Below, piece by piece: positions 1-11,578 of a stretch of DNA of 64,000 bases. Each line of letters begins with the position of its first letter. Positions within the stretch are counted from its first letter, which is position 1. The notes beneath the pieces are model-generated. The model did no database searches and was not told the origin of the DNA. It saw nothing but the letters and a program-made list of their open reading frames with translations. Both the position numbers and the translations under genes were made by a program. This DNA is from Persicaria tinctoria (lineage: Eukaryota; Streptophyta; Magnoliopsida; Caryophyllales; Polygonaceae): the NCBI GenBank assembly GCA_037127255.1, contig JBANSL010000004.1, positions 6,076,001 through 6,140,000 of the forward strand, written 5' to 3'.

Positions 1-165
1 GTTAGAGCAAGAGTTTGTAAGTTTCGACTCCTAAACCCTATTTGGAGCGGATAGACAGATATAGATGGTTGTTGTTGATGTTGTTCCCTTCCTTCTCGAA
101 GGTATCTATTTATGTGCAACAAAGTTTGTTTTTGTGTTCACAAGACACGTGCATGTAGAGAGTAA
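1..165 (+). repeat. RTE-LINE 3'-end-like sequence, first copy of a diverged direct repeat
   Basis: This stretch contains a TTG-rich run near 66-84 and closely resembles 2932-3100, sharing 'gttcacaagacacgtg' and the 'ggatagacatagat' region that precedes the TTG run. TTG-rich tails are typical 3' ends of plant RTE-type LINEs. I read it as an old LINE tail plus adjoining sequence duplicated at 2.9 kb. No intact coding region is visible. Confidence 0.5.
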
Positions 166-852
166 CCGGGTGAAACAGGAGATCATGGCGTGTTTGAAAA
201 AGCCAAGTGTGGGAAGTGGATCGGATAAGCTTAACATTGTATTGGTCGTGATTAAGTTGACTAGCTTGGCATATGCTTGTGGTGTTATGTGTAATGAGGA
301 CGATTAGTGGATTGATCGGGTTTTGTGTTCAATATCGAGGTGTGTTGATGGACATATTTTCGTTTTTCATGTCCTTGATCGGGTTGTTAAGGACAAACTT
401 CTTGCCTACTTATCGTGTGTTAAATGTTTATGCATAGTGATGTACTTGTTCCTAATGCCATGTTTATCAGTTACTATTCAAGATACTAAAATTACTACTT
501 TTTTATTCATCTCTCTGCCACATCAGCATAGCATCTCTTTCTCACTTTTTTCCAGTTTAACAATAACATCCCTAGCATCCAACAATCTATCTTTTTTTAC
601 CAATTCAATTTACAAATATACCCTTCTATAACAATTATTTCCAACATGTTTATAATATGATTATAATATTATATTAGTATATAATTACAGAAATGTAATT
701 ATAAAATTTAGATTTAAAATAAAATAGAAAACTTCATTGATTAAAAAAAAGAAATTACACAAAAGCAAATACATAAACTAAATTGTAACGTACGAAACAT
801 AATACGAAATTTGCGAAATCTAATTGCCTCCATGTGTGGATCCAATTTTTTG
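166..852. other. intergenic, AT-rich, no gene recognised
   Basis: Short open frames here lack recognisable protein motifs. The interval becomes very AT-rich from about 590 to 800. It may include the terminal part of the Harbinger-like element whose transposase follows, but I could not define a terminal inverted repeat. Confidence 0.5.
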
Positions 853-1808
853 TCAAATATGTTCCTTCGAGTCTTCCCTAAGTCGGCGGTGCGTACCATT
901 ATAACGAAGTTCATGCCTCTTCTTTATATACTCTTGCATAGTCGCGTGGCGCTCAGTCGAAAACGTCCAAGCATCGTCGTCAACCAGTGCAGCCTCACCG
1001 CTTACACCTTCCTCGAATTGTGGAATCTCATATCCATGATGACTATAATCTTCTCGCTCGTCTTCCACGGTCATATTGTGCAAAATGATGCATGCTCTCA
1101 TTATCTTCCCGACCAAAATTGGATCCCAAGATAATGCTGGATGATGAACTATTGCGAAACGAGCTTCCAACACTCCAAATGTTCTTTCCACATCTTTGCG
1201 AGCGGAAGCCACGTATTGAGCAAATAGCTTCATTTTGGTTCCTTGAGGAGTCTTTGGTGATTTGACCAATGTAGCTCATTCAGGGTAGATCCCGTCAGTA
1301 AGATAGTACCCCATGGAGTACTCATGTCCCCCGATATTGAAATTAACATTCGGAGTTGTACCTTGTAAAATATCATTAAACACAGGGGATCGATCAAGAT
1401 CGTTAATATCATTATTTGTACCTAGGACTCCGAAGAAAGCATGCCATATCCATAGGTCGTAGGATGCAATGGCCTTGAGTATAATTGTTGGATGTCCATG
1501 ATATCCACCCGCGAATTGACATTTCCATCTAGTTGGGCAATTCTTCCAAGCCCAATGCATACAATCAATGATACCCAACATTTCTGGAAAACCACGAGAC
1601 TCACCTACGCTCAGCAGATGTTGTATGTCTGCTGCATTTGGTCGTCGAAAGTACTCGTCCCCAAAATAGTTGATGATTCCATAAACAAAATGGGACAAAC
1701 ACAATCTTGTTGTGGCCCCTGATAAACGAAAGTATTCATCACAAGAATCAGCAACAAGGCCATATGCCAGAATGCGAATTTCACTTGTGTTTTCCACACG
1801 TTCTCCAA
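853..1808 (-). pseudogene. PIF/Harbinger transposase (DDE nuclease), 5'-truncated, one in-frame stop
   Basis: Read on the minus strand from about 1800 to 853, the translation carries plant HARBI1-type transposase signatures: RILAYG near the start, GESRGFPEMLGIIDCMHW, NDINDLDRSPVF, YYLTDGIYP, then RKDVERTFGVLEARFAIV and ACIILHNM. The first part ends at a TGA (1278-1276) exactly where the family has tryptophan (IYP-[E/K]-W-A/S-T-L-V), and the same frame continues to 853, so one nonsense mutation splits it. The N-terminal region is missing beyond about 1808, where unrelated sequence begins. In the family this protein is the DDE endonuclease of the element, working with a Myb-like partner; no Myb-like ORF is seen here. 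Confidence 0.88.
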
Positions 1809-1924
1809 AGTTTTAGAACCTTCCGGACGTCTCTAGATCAGCCTGGAAGCTTACGGAGGCATCATTGGGCACTCCTGGGGTCGAAAACGCGGTCCGTTAC
1901 ACAAGGCGAATGTCCTTTATGAAT

Positions 1925-2835
1925 TTGAATGCAAATTAAGGATAGTATGTTCAATTTTGTTTTGGAGAGGTCAGGGACCCAGAGGCATCAGTTCATTTGG
2001 GGGAGGATCTTGTCCCAAGGAAAGAGTACTTCAAATACCTTGGCTTGTACGTTCAAATCGACAGGGGTGTCGACAAGGATATCGAGCATAGAGTCCAGGC
2101 GGGGTGGATGAGATGGAGGAGAGCATCAGGGGTGCTTTGTGACAAGAAAGTTCCGGCTAAGCTGAAAGGGAAATTTTACAAGGTGGTTGTCAGACCATCC
2201 TTATTGTATGGTTTGCAATGCTAGCCTATTACTAAAGCTCAAGAACAGAAGTTGGTTGTGGCTAAGATGGGAAATGCTGAGATGGATGAGTGGACACAAG
2301 AGATTGGACATAATCGAAAATGTTGACATTAGGAGCAAGGTTGGAGTTGTGAGTATCGTTGACAAACTACGGGAGTCCAGATTGCGGTGGTTTGACCACG
2401 TTCATAGGAGGCATTTATCAGCGTTTGTTCGAAGGTGTGAGAGCTTCAAGCTTGGAGCTATGCGTAGAGGGAAAGGTGGACCGAAGAAGGGCTGGATGAA
2501 GGTTATCTGACAAGATCTCATTGTGCTTAACATTTCGGAAGATATGACTTCGGATAGGGACCATTGGAGGAGGTGCATTCGGGCTTCTAATGTTTAAAAG
2601 CCCGAGGATGGGTGTTGGAACCTTTCGTGTTTGCTTCTTGTCTGCCTTCCTACCTGTTTTCTATTGCCTCTTTACCTTCTAGTTGGCATGATATCATGTG
2701 ATTCTTATACCCTATTGTTTTGGGTCTATCGAAAACACTCTCTCGACTTGTTCGGGGAAAGAGTACGTACATCTCGACCCCCAGACCATGCTTTATCGCG
2801 GGATATACTGGGTTGTTGTTGTTGTTGTTTGCTGC
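1925..2835 (+). mobile_element. RTE-type non-LTR retrotransposon, 5'-truncated, frameshifted, with TTG tail
   Basis: The translated sequence matches the C-terminal part of plant RTE-clade reverse transcriptases: HLGEDLVPRKEYFKYLG, then DIEHRVQAGWMRWRRASG, KLKGKFYKVVVRPSLLYG, then in a second frame MLRWMSGH, DIRSKVGVVSIVDKLRE and LRWFDHV. The frame changes near 2215-2230, and further stops show it is dead. The 3' end is a (TTG)n run at about 2811-2829, the tail expected for this clade. The endonuclease and the catalytic FADD part of the RT are absent, so this is a 5'-truncated copy. It abuts the Harbinger relic, separated by about 115 bp of unassigned sequence. Confidence 0.82.
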
Positions 2836-2931
2836 AAGTAATTTGTGGTGTTGGAACTGACGGTACTGGCATGGACATGTCTTTTTCAAGAATATTGCTC
2901 CTATCCCTTTTCGGAAACACCCTCCCGACTA

Positions 2932-3100
2932 TGTCAGAGCAAGATCAAGTGTGTACATTTTGACTCATAAACTCTATTTGGAATGGATAGACATAGATTG
3001 TTGTTGTTGTTGCTATCCCTCCTCAAAGGCATCTAGTTGTGTGCAATAAAGTTTGCAAGTTTGTTTTCGTGTTCACAAGACACGTGAATGTAACACAAAC
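2932..3100 (+). repeat. second copy of the 1-165 direct repeat, with TTG run
   Basis: The order of blocks is the same as at 1-165: a segment ending in 'ggatagacatagat', a TTG run at about 2998-3012, and the shared 'gttcacaagacacgtg'. The two copies bracket the Harbinger and RTE relics and are diverged by substitutions and small indels. Confidence 0.6.
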
Positions 3101-3703
3101 TTTTAGTGTATGTAAACCTTTTTTGCTTTGGAATTTAGATTAAAACCCCTTTAACACTCAAGACAAAAATCAGAGTTAGTTCTTTATACCCAGGTCTGCT
3201 ATGTGCAGCTTTGGAATTTATATTAAAAAATGATTTGATGCTTGGTTGTGATGTTGCAGATGGGAGGTCATGATCTTCTGTAAATTAAGGGCCCGTTTGA
3301 TACTGATATATAAGGTCATATGTAAGGGGTGATTAAATAAAAAATCGTATTTAAGGGATGGTTTTCTTAAATTTATGTTTTTCTTTTAATAATCTTCCCT
3401 TGCGTTTATAGAAGGTGGAGAGGAGAAGGCGGGAGAGGGGAGGAGTTGCAGTGTTCCTCTATCCAGGCCTCCGCGTGTCACTCTCCCACCGCAACGACAC
3501 CGTCTCCTTCGCTACCCTGTTTTTAGTTCGCCGCACCGGAAGCTGAGACATGGCTCTGTTTCTCCTTTGCATCGCACGTTCCCAAACTTCGCATTGCCGA
3601 ACCCTAGAACAATTTTTGAAGCTAATTTCGCCCAATTTGCAATTCATCACTCCCTGAACCTCCCAATTCCTCATTTTGGGCGCTCACTGGGTCTGATTTC
3701 GCC
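3101..3703. other. intergenic and probable 5' UTR/promoter of the kinase gene
   Basis: At 3290 there is a 'gggcccgtttga' sequence resembling a MITE terminal repeat, but I found no matching opposite end. From about 3410 the sequence turns purine-rich (GGAGAGGAGAAGG) and then GC-richer, as in plant 5' UTRs, leading to the kinase ATG at 3704. I see no convincing TATA box. Confidence 0.4.
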
Positions 3704-6700
3704 ATGGATGATCCTCCGGAACCACAAGATCCTCCCGGGTATGTTCCTTCATCTCATCGCCTTCAATTTTGTTCATTTCGCAGAATTTGCGGTTTCTGGC
3801 TTGGTGGATTACGCAATTGATTTTGATTCAAGTAAATAGGTTTTGATGATTGAGGGAAAAATTGAATCTTTCGGGATATCATAGCTTGTACCGGGTGAAT
3901 TTTTGTAAAAGTTAGCTGCGGATTTGTGAACTTCATCAGGGCTCATTACATTTTGCTTGATTGTAGATTGTATATTGAGATTTGTGAGAACCTTGAATTG
4001 TTCATTTTGACAATTTTTTAGTCCTGTCTTCAAATGTCAAGTAATGATGAAAACCCTCTCCGGATGGCTGAGGTGGTGAAAGACTCTCTAAGGCCACTAG
4101 ATTGAATCCCCCGGATACTAGACTCCGTGTACATCGGGGTCGATAACCCAGCAACCTGTAGTTGGATACACTAAGTGGACCTAGATACTCACTAAAATTT
4201 GAAAAAAATCATGGAAATTTTGTTAATCAAATTAGGGATATTGACTTAGGATAAGGGATATTAATGCTTATTCTTTAATTTTGTGGTTCACATGCTTAAG
4301 TTACTACTTACTACTTGCCACATTCTCAATGTCATAGATCTATACTATTGGTCTTTGTTTGGAGAGAACACATCAAATCTTATAAGCATCCGTATCGGCA
4401 AATTATTACACATTTCAGTTATATGCTAGTTGATTTGTTAGTCATAAGCATCTAAGCAAAACATACCCAAATATTATGATAAGCTTATGTTCGTAAATTT
4501 ATATTCCGACTGAAAGTAGAAAAGAAAAATCCTGATAACGTTCGTACTTCTTCTTAGTGAGATTGCTGAGAGTAGTACCTCACAAACAGCTCAAGATCCT
4601 GAACCCAGGCATCGTAGTCGTGGATTCCACACGCTCCGGTCTCTTTTTGCTGCCTCTGTTTCGGTTGGAGGTACCACCGGTTTCGCTTTCTTCATCATTC
4701 ATATTGATATCAATGTCTGCAATGCAAGAATTTTTTTACTTGATTTTGCAGATTTGAGAGCCCTTGATTTTGAGAAGGATGTGGATGTTGTGACTTCCCC
4801 AAAAGGAGTTTTGGAAAGTTGCAGGAGTGGCGAAGTACCGATGGGCTTCGGCTCTCCTGCTCATGAGAGCCCTGCTTATAATTCGGGTGAAAAGCCACTC
4901 TCTCATTGGCGGAAAGTCGTCAGGCAGTGGAAGGACAAATCTGTTAAACGCTTCTCCACATTGCCCAAGATGCCCGGAAAGAAGGGGAAACGAGAAGACG
5001 GCTCAAATGATGGAAATCTTGATTCTTCCATTATTGATAACTTATCCGACGTCAAGGCTTGTTGGAAGATCTTTTCCTTAGCTGAGCTCCATGCTGCGAC
5101 AAACAATTTCAGCGAAGGTTCCTTCCATAACGCTATTGCAGGCATTTTGACCTTTTGAGAAGAAAAACTGATAATATATCTACTAACTGTTGGAGCTTTA
5201 CATTTTGTTGTTCCTCCCAGAGAACTTGATTGGAAGGGGCGGTTTCGCTGAGGTCTACAAGGGCTGCCTTCCGGACGGGCAGCTTGTGGCAATCAAAAGG
5301 TTACTTAAAGGCAGCCTTGAGGAGCAAAACTCTAGTTTCTTATCCGAGCTTGGAATCATTGCACACGTGGATCATCCCAATACTGCTAAGCTTGTGGGGT
5401 ATGGAGTCGATGGAGGAGTTCACATCGTGCTTCGGCTATCTTCTCTTGGGAGCCTAGGATCTCTTCAAGCTAGTTTCTGAAATTCCACGTATGTAGCAAT
5501 TTCATTTTATGCCTTGTGCAGGCTCAAGGGATCGTCTAGATTGGGCTACAAGATACAAGGTTGCCCTTGGGATAGCAGAAGGGCTTGTTTACCTCCACGA
5601 GAACTGTCAAAAACGAATAATTCATAGAGATATAAAGTCAGATAATATTCTTCTTGCAGAGAATCACGAGCCTCAGGTGTGGTTTCCTTTGAATAGAGAT
5701 ATAAAGTTGGATAATATGATCACCAGTTTGATTTAATTATGGGTGTATATTATGGCTGATTGAGTTCTACAATTTTTTTTTTACTTCTCTTGTTCCCTTT
5801 CATTAGATTTGTGATTTTGGTCTTGCATTGTGGTTACCGCGACAGCAGGCCAACCATACCGTGATGAAACAGGAAGGGACTTTCGGGTATCTAAAACCCA
5901 AATCTAAGATCAATATTCAACTTTTTAAACTGTATATTCGGGTTTTGATCTCAAAAAGCTTTTTGACTGTCTTCATAATGACAGTTACATTGCTCCGGAG
6001 TACTTGATGCAGGGACTGGTCAATGAGAAAACTGATGTCTTTGCCTTTGGGGTGGTGCTTTTGGAGCTCATCACTGGACGCCGAGCTCTTGATGAATCAA
6101 ACAAGAGCATTCTTATCTGGGTTTGTTTCGTGTCCATCTGTCTGTTTTTTTTAGAGTAAGTAATTTTGATTTACCTTAACTGAAAAAAATAATATTGGTT
6201 GTTCTTTATAGGCAAAACCTTTGATGCATAAAAGCAACCTCAAGCATCTAGTTGATCCTGTATTGGGAGATAACTTCAACAAAGACGAGTTGGAACGCAT
6301 GGTTCTGACTGCCGCATTGTGTGTAGATGCATCTCAATTCGTTAGGCCTCAAATGAGCCAGGCAAGTGCTTATATACTACATGTTTACTAGCTCCTTTGA
6401 AAATATAAATCAATATACAAGAAAATGCACACATGCATATGCATCTATCTATTGAAGTGCTTGCATACTAGGAAATCGGTGCTTCCCAAGGTTGTGCATA
6501 CAGTCCAGTCTTTAAATTATAGTCCGGTCTGATCTGGTGGATGGGGTGGCTTGGCATCATTCTTTGCAATGCATGTTTTGCAGGCTATCGTTTTACTTAG
6601 GGGTGATGAGTACAAACAAACAGCGGAGAGCCCACACCTGAAGAGAACGTTCTCAGAAGAGTTTCTATATGCGAAAGAATACAACTCAACAAGGTACTTG

Positions 6701-6802
6701 AACGACCTCAGGCGACATAGGCAGGTTGCTTTCGATCTTAACTCGGATATTCCTAGCGTACAGCCCTGTACGCCCAAGACTCCTCCCTCTGCAGTGTTGT
6801 AA
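3704..6802 (+). CDS. receptor-like cytoplasmic serine/threonine kinase, RBK (ROP-binding kinase) type
   Basis: Nine exons join in frame into 501 aa: 3704-3738, 4558-4670, 4752-5117, 5221-5472, 5522-5676, 5807-5886, 5985-6120, 6212-6361, 6584-6802. After a polar N-terminus, [15 protein letters not shown] precedes the kinase domain. Visible motifs are the glycine loop [18 protein letters not shown] lysine, [18 protein letters not shown] and [11 protein letters not shown]. In Arabidopsis RBK1/RBK2 this receptor-like kinase lacks an ectodomain and binds activated ROP GTPases, acting in cytoplasm or at the membrane; ROP binding here is inferred from family. Intron 8 has a GC donor (CAG|GCAAGT). 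The intron 4 donor is the weak A|GTTTCT, chosen because the alternative GTATGT at 5499 would include an in-frame TGA, while the chosen join aligns residue for residue with the family (GSLGSL..LDW). All catalytic residues are present. Confidence 0.9.
4051..4210 (+). mobile_element. tRNA-derived SINE in kinase intron 1
   Basis: A pol III-like A box (TGGCTGAGGTGG, 4065-4076) and B box (GATTGAATCCC, 4100-4110) lie about 24 bp apart, followed by a tRNA-unrelated body and an A-rich tail (about 4200-4210). The A box region resembles tRNA-Leu/Ser. Imperfect flanks (AATGATGAAAA and AATCATGGAAA) could be a decayed target duplication. Same orientation as the gene. Confidence 0.6.
5693..5717 (+). repeat. 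intronic near-copy of the kinase HRDIKSDN exon segment
   Basis: Within intron 5, 25 nt match exon 5 positions 5624-5648 with 23/25 identity. The exon segment encodes the catalytic-loop residues RDIKSDN; the intronic copy would read RDIKLDN. The copies are 69 bp apart, which suggests a local duplication crossing the exon end. It is probably spliced out with the intron. Confidence 0.75.
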
Positions 6803-9036
6803 GATGAGCTTTACACGTGTTTATTTTCCACTCTTGAGGTTAAGATAAGGAAGTTTGTGGTATCATATGCATTGCACTTGTACATATATACACTTAAACA
6901 CACATTGGTTATGCAAAGGAGCACATAGGCTCACACCTACAAGAACATATGCATATAGGAGTGATTGGTAAAAAGTACCAAATACCCAGTTGATGAATTG
7001 TCTAGTATTTGACACTGCAGCATTTTTTTGTAGACAAATTAGGTATTTCTTTGGGTGCTAAAGGGATTTTGTATCTTAATTGATGATTTACCTTTTTTCC
7101 ATTTGAACAAGTTTGGGTATGTTTTTTCCCCCTTTCTTTTTTTGACATTCAGCAAGAAGTTGTTCTTCTAACAATCACCAACTTTAATCATCTTTCTAAT
7201 TGTTACTTATTATAGTGGATAAATTATGAAGTTGTCGGAGATGATCTTAGTGGACGCCCTAAGGGCGATAACTTGTGTTGCTTGTGTATCGTTAACACAT
7301 TGCTTTGACTCAAACCAAGCTCAATCACCCGAAGATTGTTTGATTTGGCTCGTTATTTGGTGAATGTTGTAAGCTCCGGCAGGATATATTGGGTTGTTGT
7401 TTGTGAATGTATATGCTCTCTGTGCAACTGTTTCTGACCATTCGGCAGATTTACTGCTTTGATGCTCTTACTCTTGAGAACAACTTCGGTGTTTTTTACT
7501 CGTCTCCGGGATGAGCTATTGGAACTTGGAAGGGTATGCAGTATTCCAACTAATATGTGTTGGTTGCTTTGGTTAAGCAATCTAGTCGCTTTTGTTCTTT
7601 TGTAGGTTGATCCGCCATCTGCGTCTCTCGCCCTGTTTCATCGCCTACTCATGTGCGTATTAACTGTTTAATAGTAATTCAATCTGGAAACGAAGCTGTT
7701 CATACTTGTTTTTCAGTCTCTAATCTGCTTGATAACTCGCATAGTCGCATTGTTTTGACTTGTCGAAGTGAGAGACATCATATATATCGCTGTCGGTCCC
7801 CATGGTTGCCTTACCAAGTTGCTGATCTTATCTGCTGTTGTCCACATTGTGCCATGTTGTAGATTGTAACTCATAGTACAAAATCTATATTTGGCCTGAT
7901 TTTTCTGTTAGATCTAATTTTGATTAGTACAAAGGTTTCTTATATGTCACACCGCGAGCATGTACTGGATCTTTATCTTGGTGTATCTCAGTAGATATCT
8001 AATATGCAAGCTTCAGGCTCTCTATCCAGCTACTGAACTCATTCGGATGATTCGCGCAAAATCACTTATTTAGCTTGCCCAAGTTACATACAGGTATGTC
8101 CATGATCCATCTAATGGTCAAAGTTGGATGATCATCTCCTGGGATAGAGAAAAAGAAAGATTTTCAGTTTGGAATTTATCATGGGAAGATCAGATTCTAT
8201 TGGCCCAGTAAGTAGTTGGGTCCATTTTTCAGAAATTATCAATCTTTACAAAATTGTCAAAAAAGTAGTAACAATGTTGACAGTAAATTTCCTGCATAAT
8301 GGCTTAAGCTGATGTGATAGAAGGTACACCAGAGTGATTGGTCCCCTATTTCAAGGAGTGCAATAATGTTCTTCGGGTCCATGTGAATTATTGGGCTGAT
8401 CGTAATACGACATTTGCATTACATAATGCCTGTTTATGTCACTAGCTAAGTCGCAAGTTCGTAACATGATCCTCGCTGTAGCGATGACCACGAGTTTTCC
8501 GTGTAGGTTTGGTGCTCGCTAAGCGTATAGCTTGGGCATCAATTATCAAGGGCATGGGGATCGATTTCTAGCTGTCGAGAAGGGCCCGGTTCTGGATTTT
8601 CGATGTAGACTTGCTGTGGGGATCGGAGGGAGATGAAGACATTTCATTCATAGCCTAGGTATTCTGTTGATTCCATTAAATCTTTGAAAGCTTTGGATGC
8701 CAACTCCACACAAAAAACAAGCACTCATCCAGAATTTTTTTGTAAGCTTATGGCATGCTATGGGCACAGAAAATCTATAATAGTTTGGATGCCCCCACTT
8801 AGATGCCCTTCATATCACTTATAGGGATTTACACTAATGAGGGATGTGTTTTTTTTCACAGTACAATAAATGGGTAAAGGGGAAAGAGATAGGTCATCCA
8901 ATTTACAATCCTCACAGTCACAGAATCTTTTGAACAAATATTTGCATTTTTTCACTGCAAATAAAATCCTAAAAACTTATATGTTGACTGACTTGGAAGT
9001 TGGGACTGTTGCAATATGATAATTTTTTTACTACTT
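6803..9036. other. kinase 3' flank and intergenic region, no gene recognised
   Basis: The kinase 3' UTR probably ends within the first few hundred bases. At 7368-7400 'ggatatattgggttgttgttt' resembles the TTG-tail end of the RTE LINE at 2.8 kb and is probably a LINE tail remnant. Open frames at 7353-7580 (-) and 7653-7862 (+) show no known domain. The rest is AT-rich, without recognisable coding sequence. Confidence 0.5.
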
Positions 9037-9526
9037 GGCTCTGTTGGGCAAGCAAAATAGTTTTTTCTTGTAATTTTGATATTATATAGTTTTAAATGAA
9101 ATAAATATAAGATTTTAATTTAATTAGCTTTTGAAATCATATATTTTCATCAGCTACTCACTCAAGTTTTTTGAAGTTTATGGTTTTTTATTCACAAGTT
9201 TTCATGAGCTACACCAACACCTAGGTTTCTCAAAAATCAAAAATAGTTTTTTCTTGTAATTTTGATATTATATAGCTTTAAATGAAATAAACATAAGATT
9301 TTAGTTTAATTAGCTTTTGAAATCATATATTTTCATCAGTTATTCACTCAAGTTTTTTGAAGTTTATGGTTTTTTATTCACAAGTTTTCATGAGCTACAC
9401 CAACAGCTAGGTTTCTCAAAAATCATAGTAGGTTATTAACCTATATTTAACGCAAATAATTCATCAGCTTTATCTACCCAATCAGTTTCAACTACTCCAT
9501 CAGCTATTCATTTGCTAAATATAGCC
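9037..9526. mobile_element. MITE-like element with an internal 186-bp tandem duplication
   Basis: The ends are degenerate inverted repeats (GGCTCTGTTGGGCAA at 9037 against the reverse complement of the end near 9526, GGCTATATTTAGCAA). The interior contains two nearly identical 186-bp units, 9055-9240 and 9241-9426. The body (for example 'agattttaatttaattagcttttgaaat') is shared with the MITE at 21391-21704, so both are one family. No coding capacity; no target duplication defined. Confidence 0.65.
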
Positions 9527-10839
9527 TTGATTAGTAAATGATGTAAATTGTAGAATGTGTCTCGTTGGAGCAAGGAACATGGTTATCAACACCAGTAGAA
9601 ATATATCGAACTCCCACACTTATAGTAATCAGGGAGTCTGACGCAACATTTATTTATCCTTTTCACTAATAGTAGAGAAAATGGTCGGGTTTTTAAGAAT
9701 TGATGTGTACCTTCTTTTTTTTTATGACAAGGAACCCACATTTAATGACAACATTTATTGATGTGTACCTTTTGAAACTCTCACTCTAAACATTTTTAGG
9801 ACTGGTTCTTGACAGGTTGGTGAAAATATAAATCGCGAAATGTGCCTCCTCTTGTTGCAAAAAAGAATCGAGTTTGATGTGTCTTATTGGATAAAGAGAA
9901 AAGGATCCATGTTTAAAGTGTAAATTTAATTAGTAACTACTTGGTTATAGATAAACTCAAACTTTTGCTATTAGATTAGATATGATGATACTTGATTATA
10001 GATAAACTCAAAACTTTTGCTATTGGCAAAACAACCTTTTGTTTTGTTGGAACGTTTGTTCACCACATGTAGTCATTGTTCTTAGTTGGCACTTGACACA
10101 CCAATAGCAAAGAGTTGAAAAAAAACAAATAAAAATTAGTACCCATGTCTCAATTAAGATTTAAGACCCATGTGGTAGATGGATTAGAATCTGGCAGATT
10201 ATGATGCTTGATGGCAATTTGATAATATAGTAGGAACAAATCTGATTTCCTCTTTGATTTTTGTTTTTCTTTGATTTGTTTTTACCTAACACACACCTTT
10301 CTCTTTCACATTTCTGACTGGGGCTCCCTAATTCCTGTGCCCTTCAAGTTCACATCTACATGTTTTTTGATGATCAAGTGGGTTGCTCTTGTTCTTATCT
10401 CGAAGTAGTTGAGGATCGAAGTAGTTGAGGGAAGAGTGCGTACAACTCAGAAGACCCTACTCTGAGTGGAATAAACTGAAAATATTAGTATTTTTTTGTT
10501 GCTTTGTGCTCTTAATTTCCTCACTAAACTTTAATCTAGTTTGTTTTGGGTTCGGTTTCCTTTTCTTAGTGTTAGTGGTGGTGTTCTTCCTTCATTGTTT
10601 GTCGGGGCTGATAGCCTGATACTGAAATATTGTAACTATCCCAATTAGAATCAAGTCAAAGATATAAAACATCATATAAGTTTGATAGACTATTCATCTC
10701 AGTGTCAAACGATTTTGATATTGAACCTTGTTAATCTTATGTATTGAATTTGCCTCATATGTGGGCCCGCAAATGACTCTTATTCAATCAAGTTTGATAG
10801 TTGACAATTAGAAATTAAACTGATATGTGATCATTAGTA
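9527..10839. other. intergenic, AT-rich, no gene recognised
   Basis: No coding exon or structured element could be supported. A short tandem 'gaagtagttgagg' occurs at about 10402-10431. The open frame at 10425-10619 is hydrophobic and T-rich, with no family signature. Confidence 0.5.
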
Positions 10840-11133
10840 CTCCCTCCGTTTCATATTAATAGTCGTTTTAGGATGGGGTACAGATATTAAGGAACCATTA
10901 ATGTTGTAAATTTTACCTTTTACTAAGAATGTTGTACTGAAGCGATTTAGAAATCCGTACAAAGGGGTGTGTTGTAGTTTTATTTTAAAGTTCATTGTAA
11001 TCTTTTACATCCCACTAATTACCATTTGGAAGAGTGCAAATTCCAAATTTGTTGAAGAGCAATTGTACGAGCGACTATTATTTTAAAACAAGGTGAAAAG
11101 TCTAAAATGACTTTTAATGTGAAACAAATGGAG
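10840..11133. mobile_element. Stowaway-type MITE (Tc1/mariner), 294 bp
   Basis: Left end CTCCCTCCGTTTCATATTAA pairs with the right end, whose reverse complement reads CTCCATTTGTTTCACATTAA. The element is flanked by TA on both sides (10838-10839 and 11134-11135), the Tc1/mariner target duplication. CTCCCTCCGT is the diagnostic Stowaway terminus. It is non-coding. Confidence 0.88.
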
Positions 11134-11578
11134 TATTTGACTATTATTATTTGATTCAATGGTGTTCATCAAGCACTTGTAAGAGTTGCCATATACATAG
11201 ATTTTGCTTGGATTGTTGTAGAAGTCGATTGCCTAAAGCTAACCCATTCATTTTGTGTAGTTTGTTTGACGCATTGTGTCGATTAGGAAGCTTTCTAATA
11301 CTAATAATTGTCTTATTTGTGAATATTATAAGCTAATCTAGTACAGAGTATTTATTTTGCGTTTCTAAAACTGCTAATAGCTCAAAATTTTATGAGATTT
11401 GAAGCTTAGTTTGATTATTTTGAATGTTTAGGGATTTTGCATCTATCTTATGGAATACATTGTTTTCTTGAATTTAATTGTGTTGTTTCTTGATGTCTAC
11501 ATTTTTTTATTATTATTAGGAAAGGATTCGGGTGAAAAAGACTCGAGTCGAGAGTATCTTTACGGATGAGATCAAGAA
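11134..11578. other. intergenic, no gene recognised
   Basis: AT-rich sequence lacking recognisable coding exons. It ends at the left target duplication of the LINE insertion that follows. Confidence 0.45.

Noticed and set aside
3290..3400. MITE start 'gggcccgtttga'
   Set aside because: No opposite terminal repeat or target duplication was found in the following sequence.
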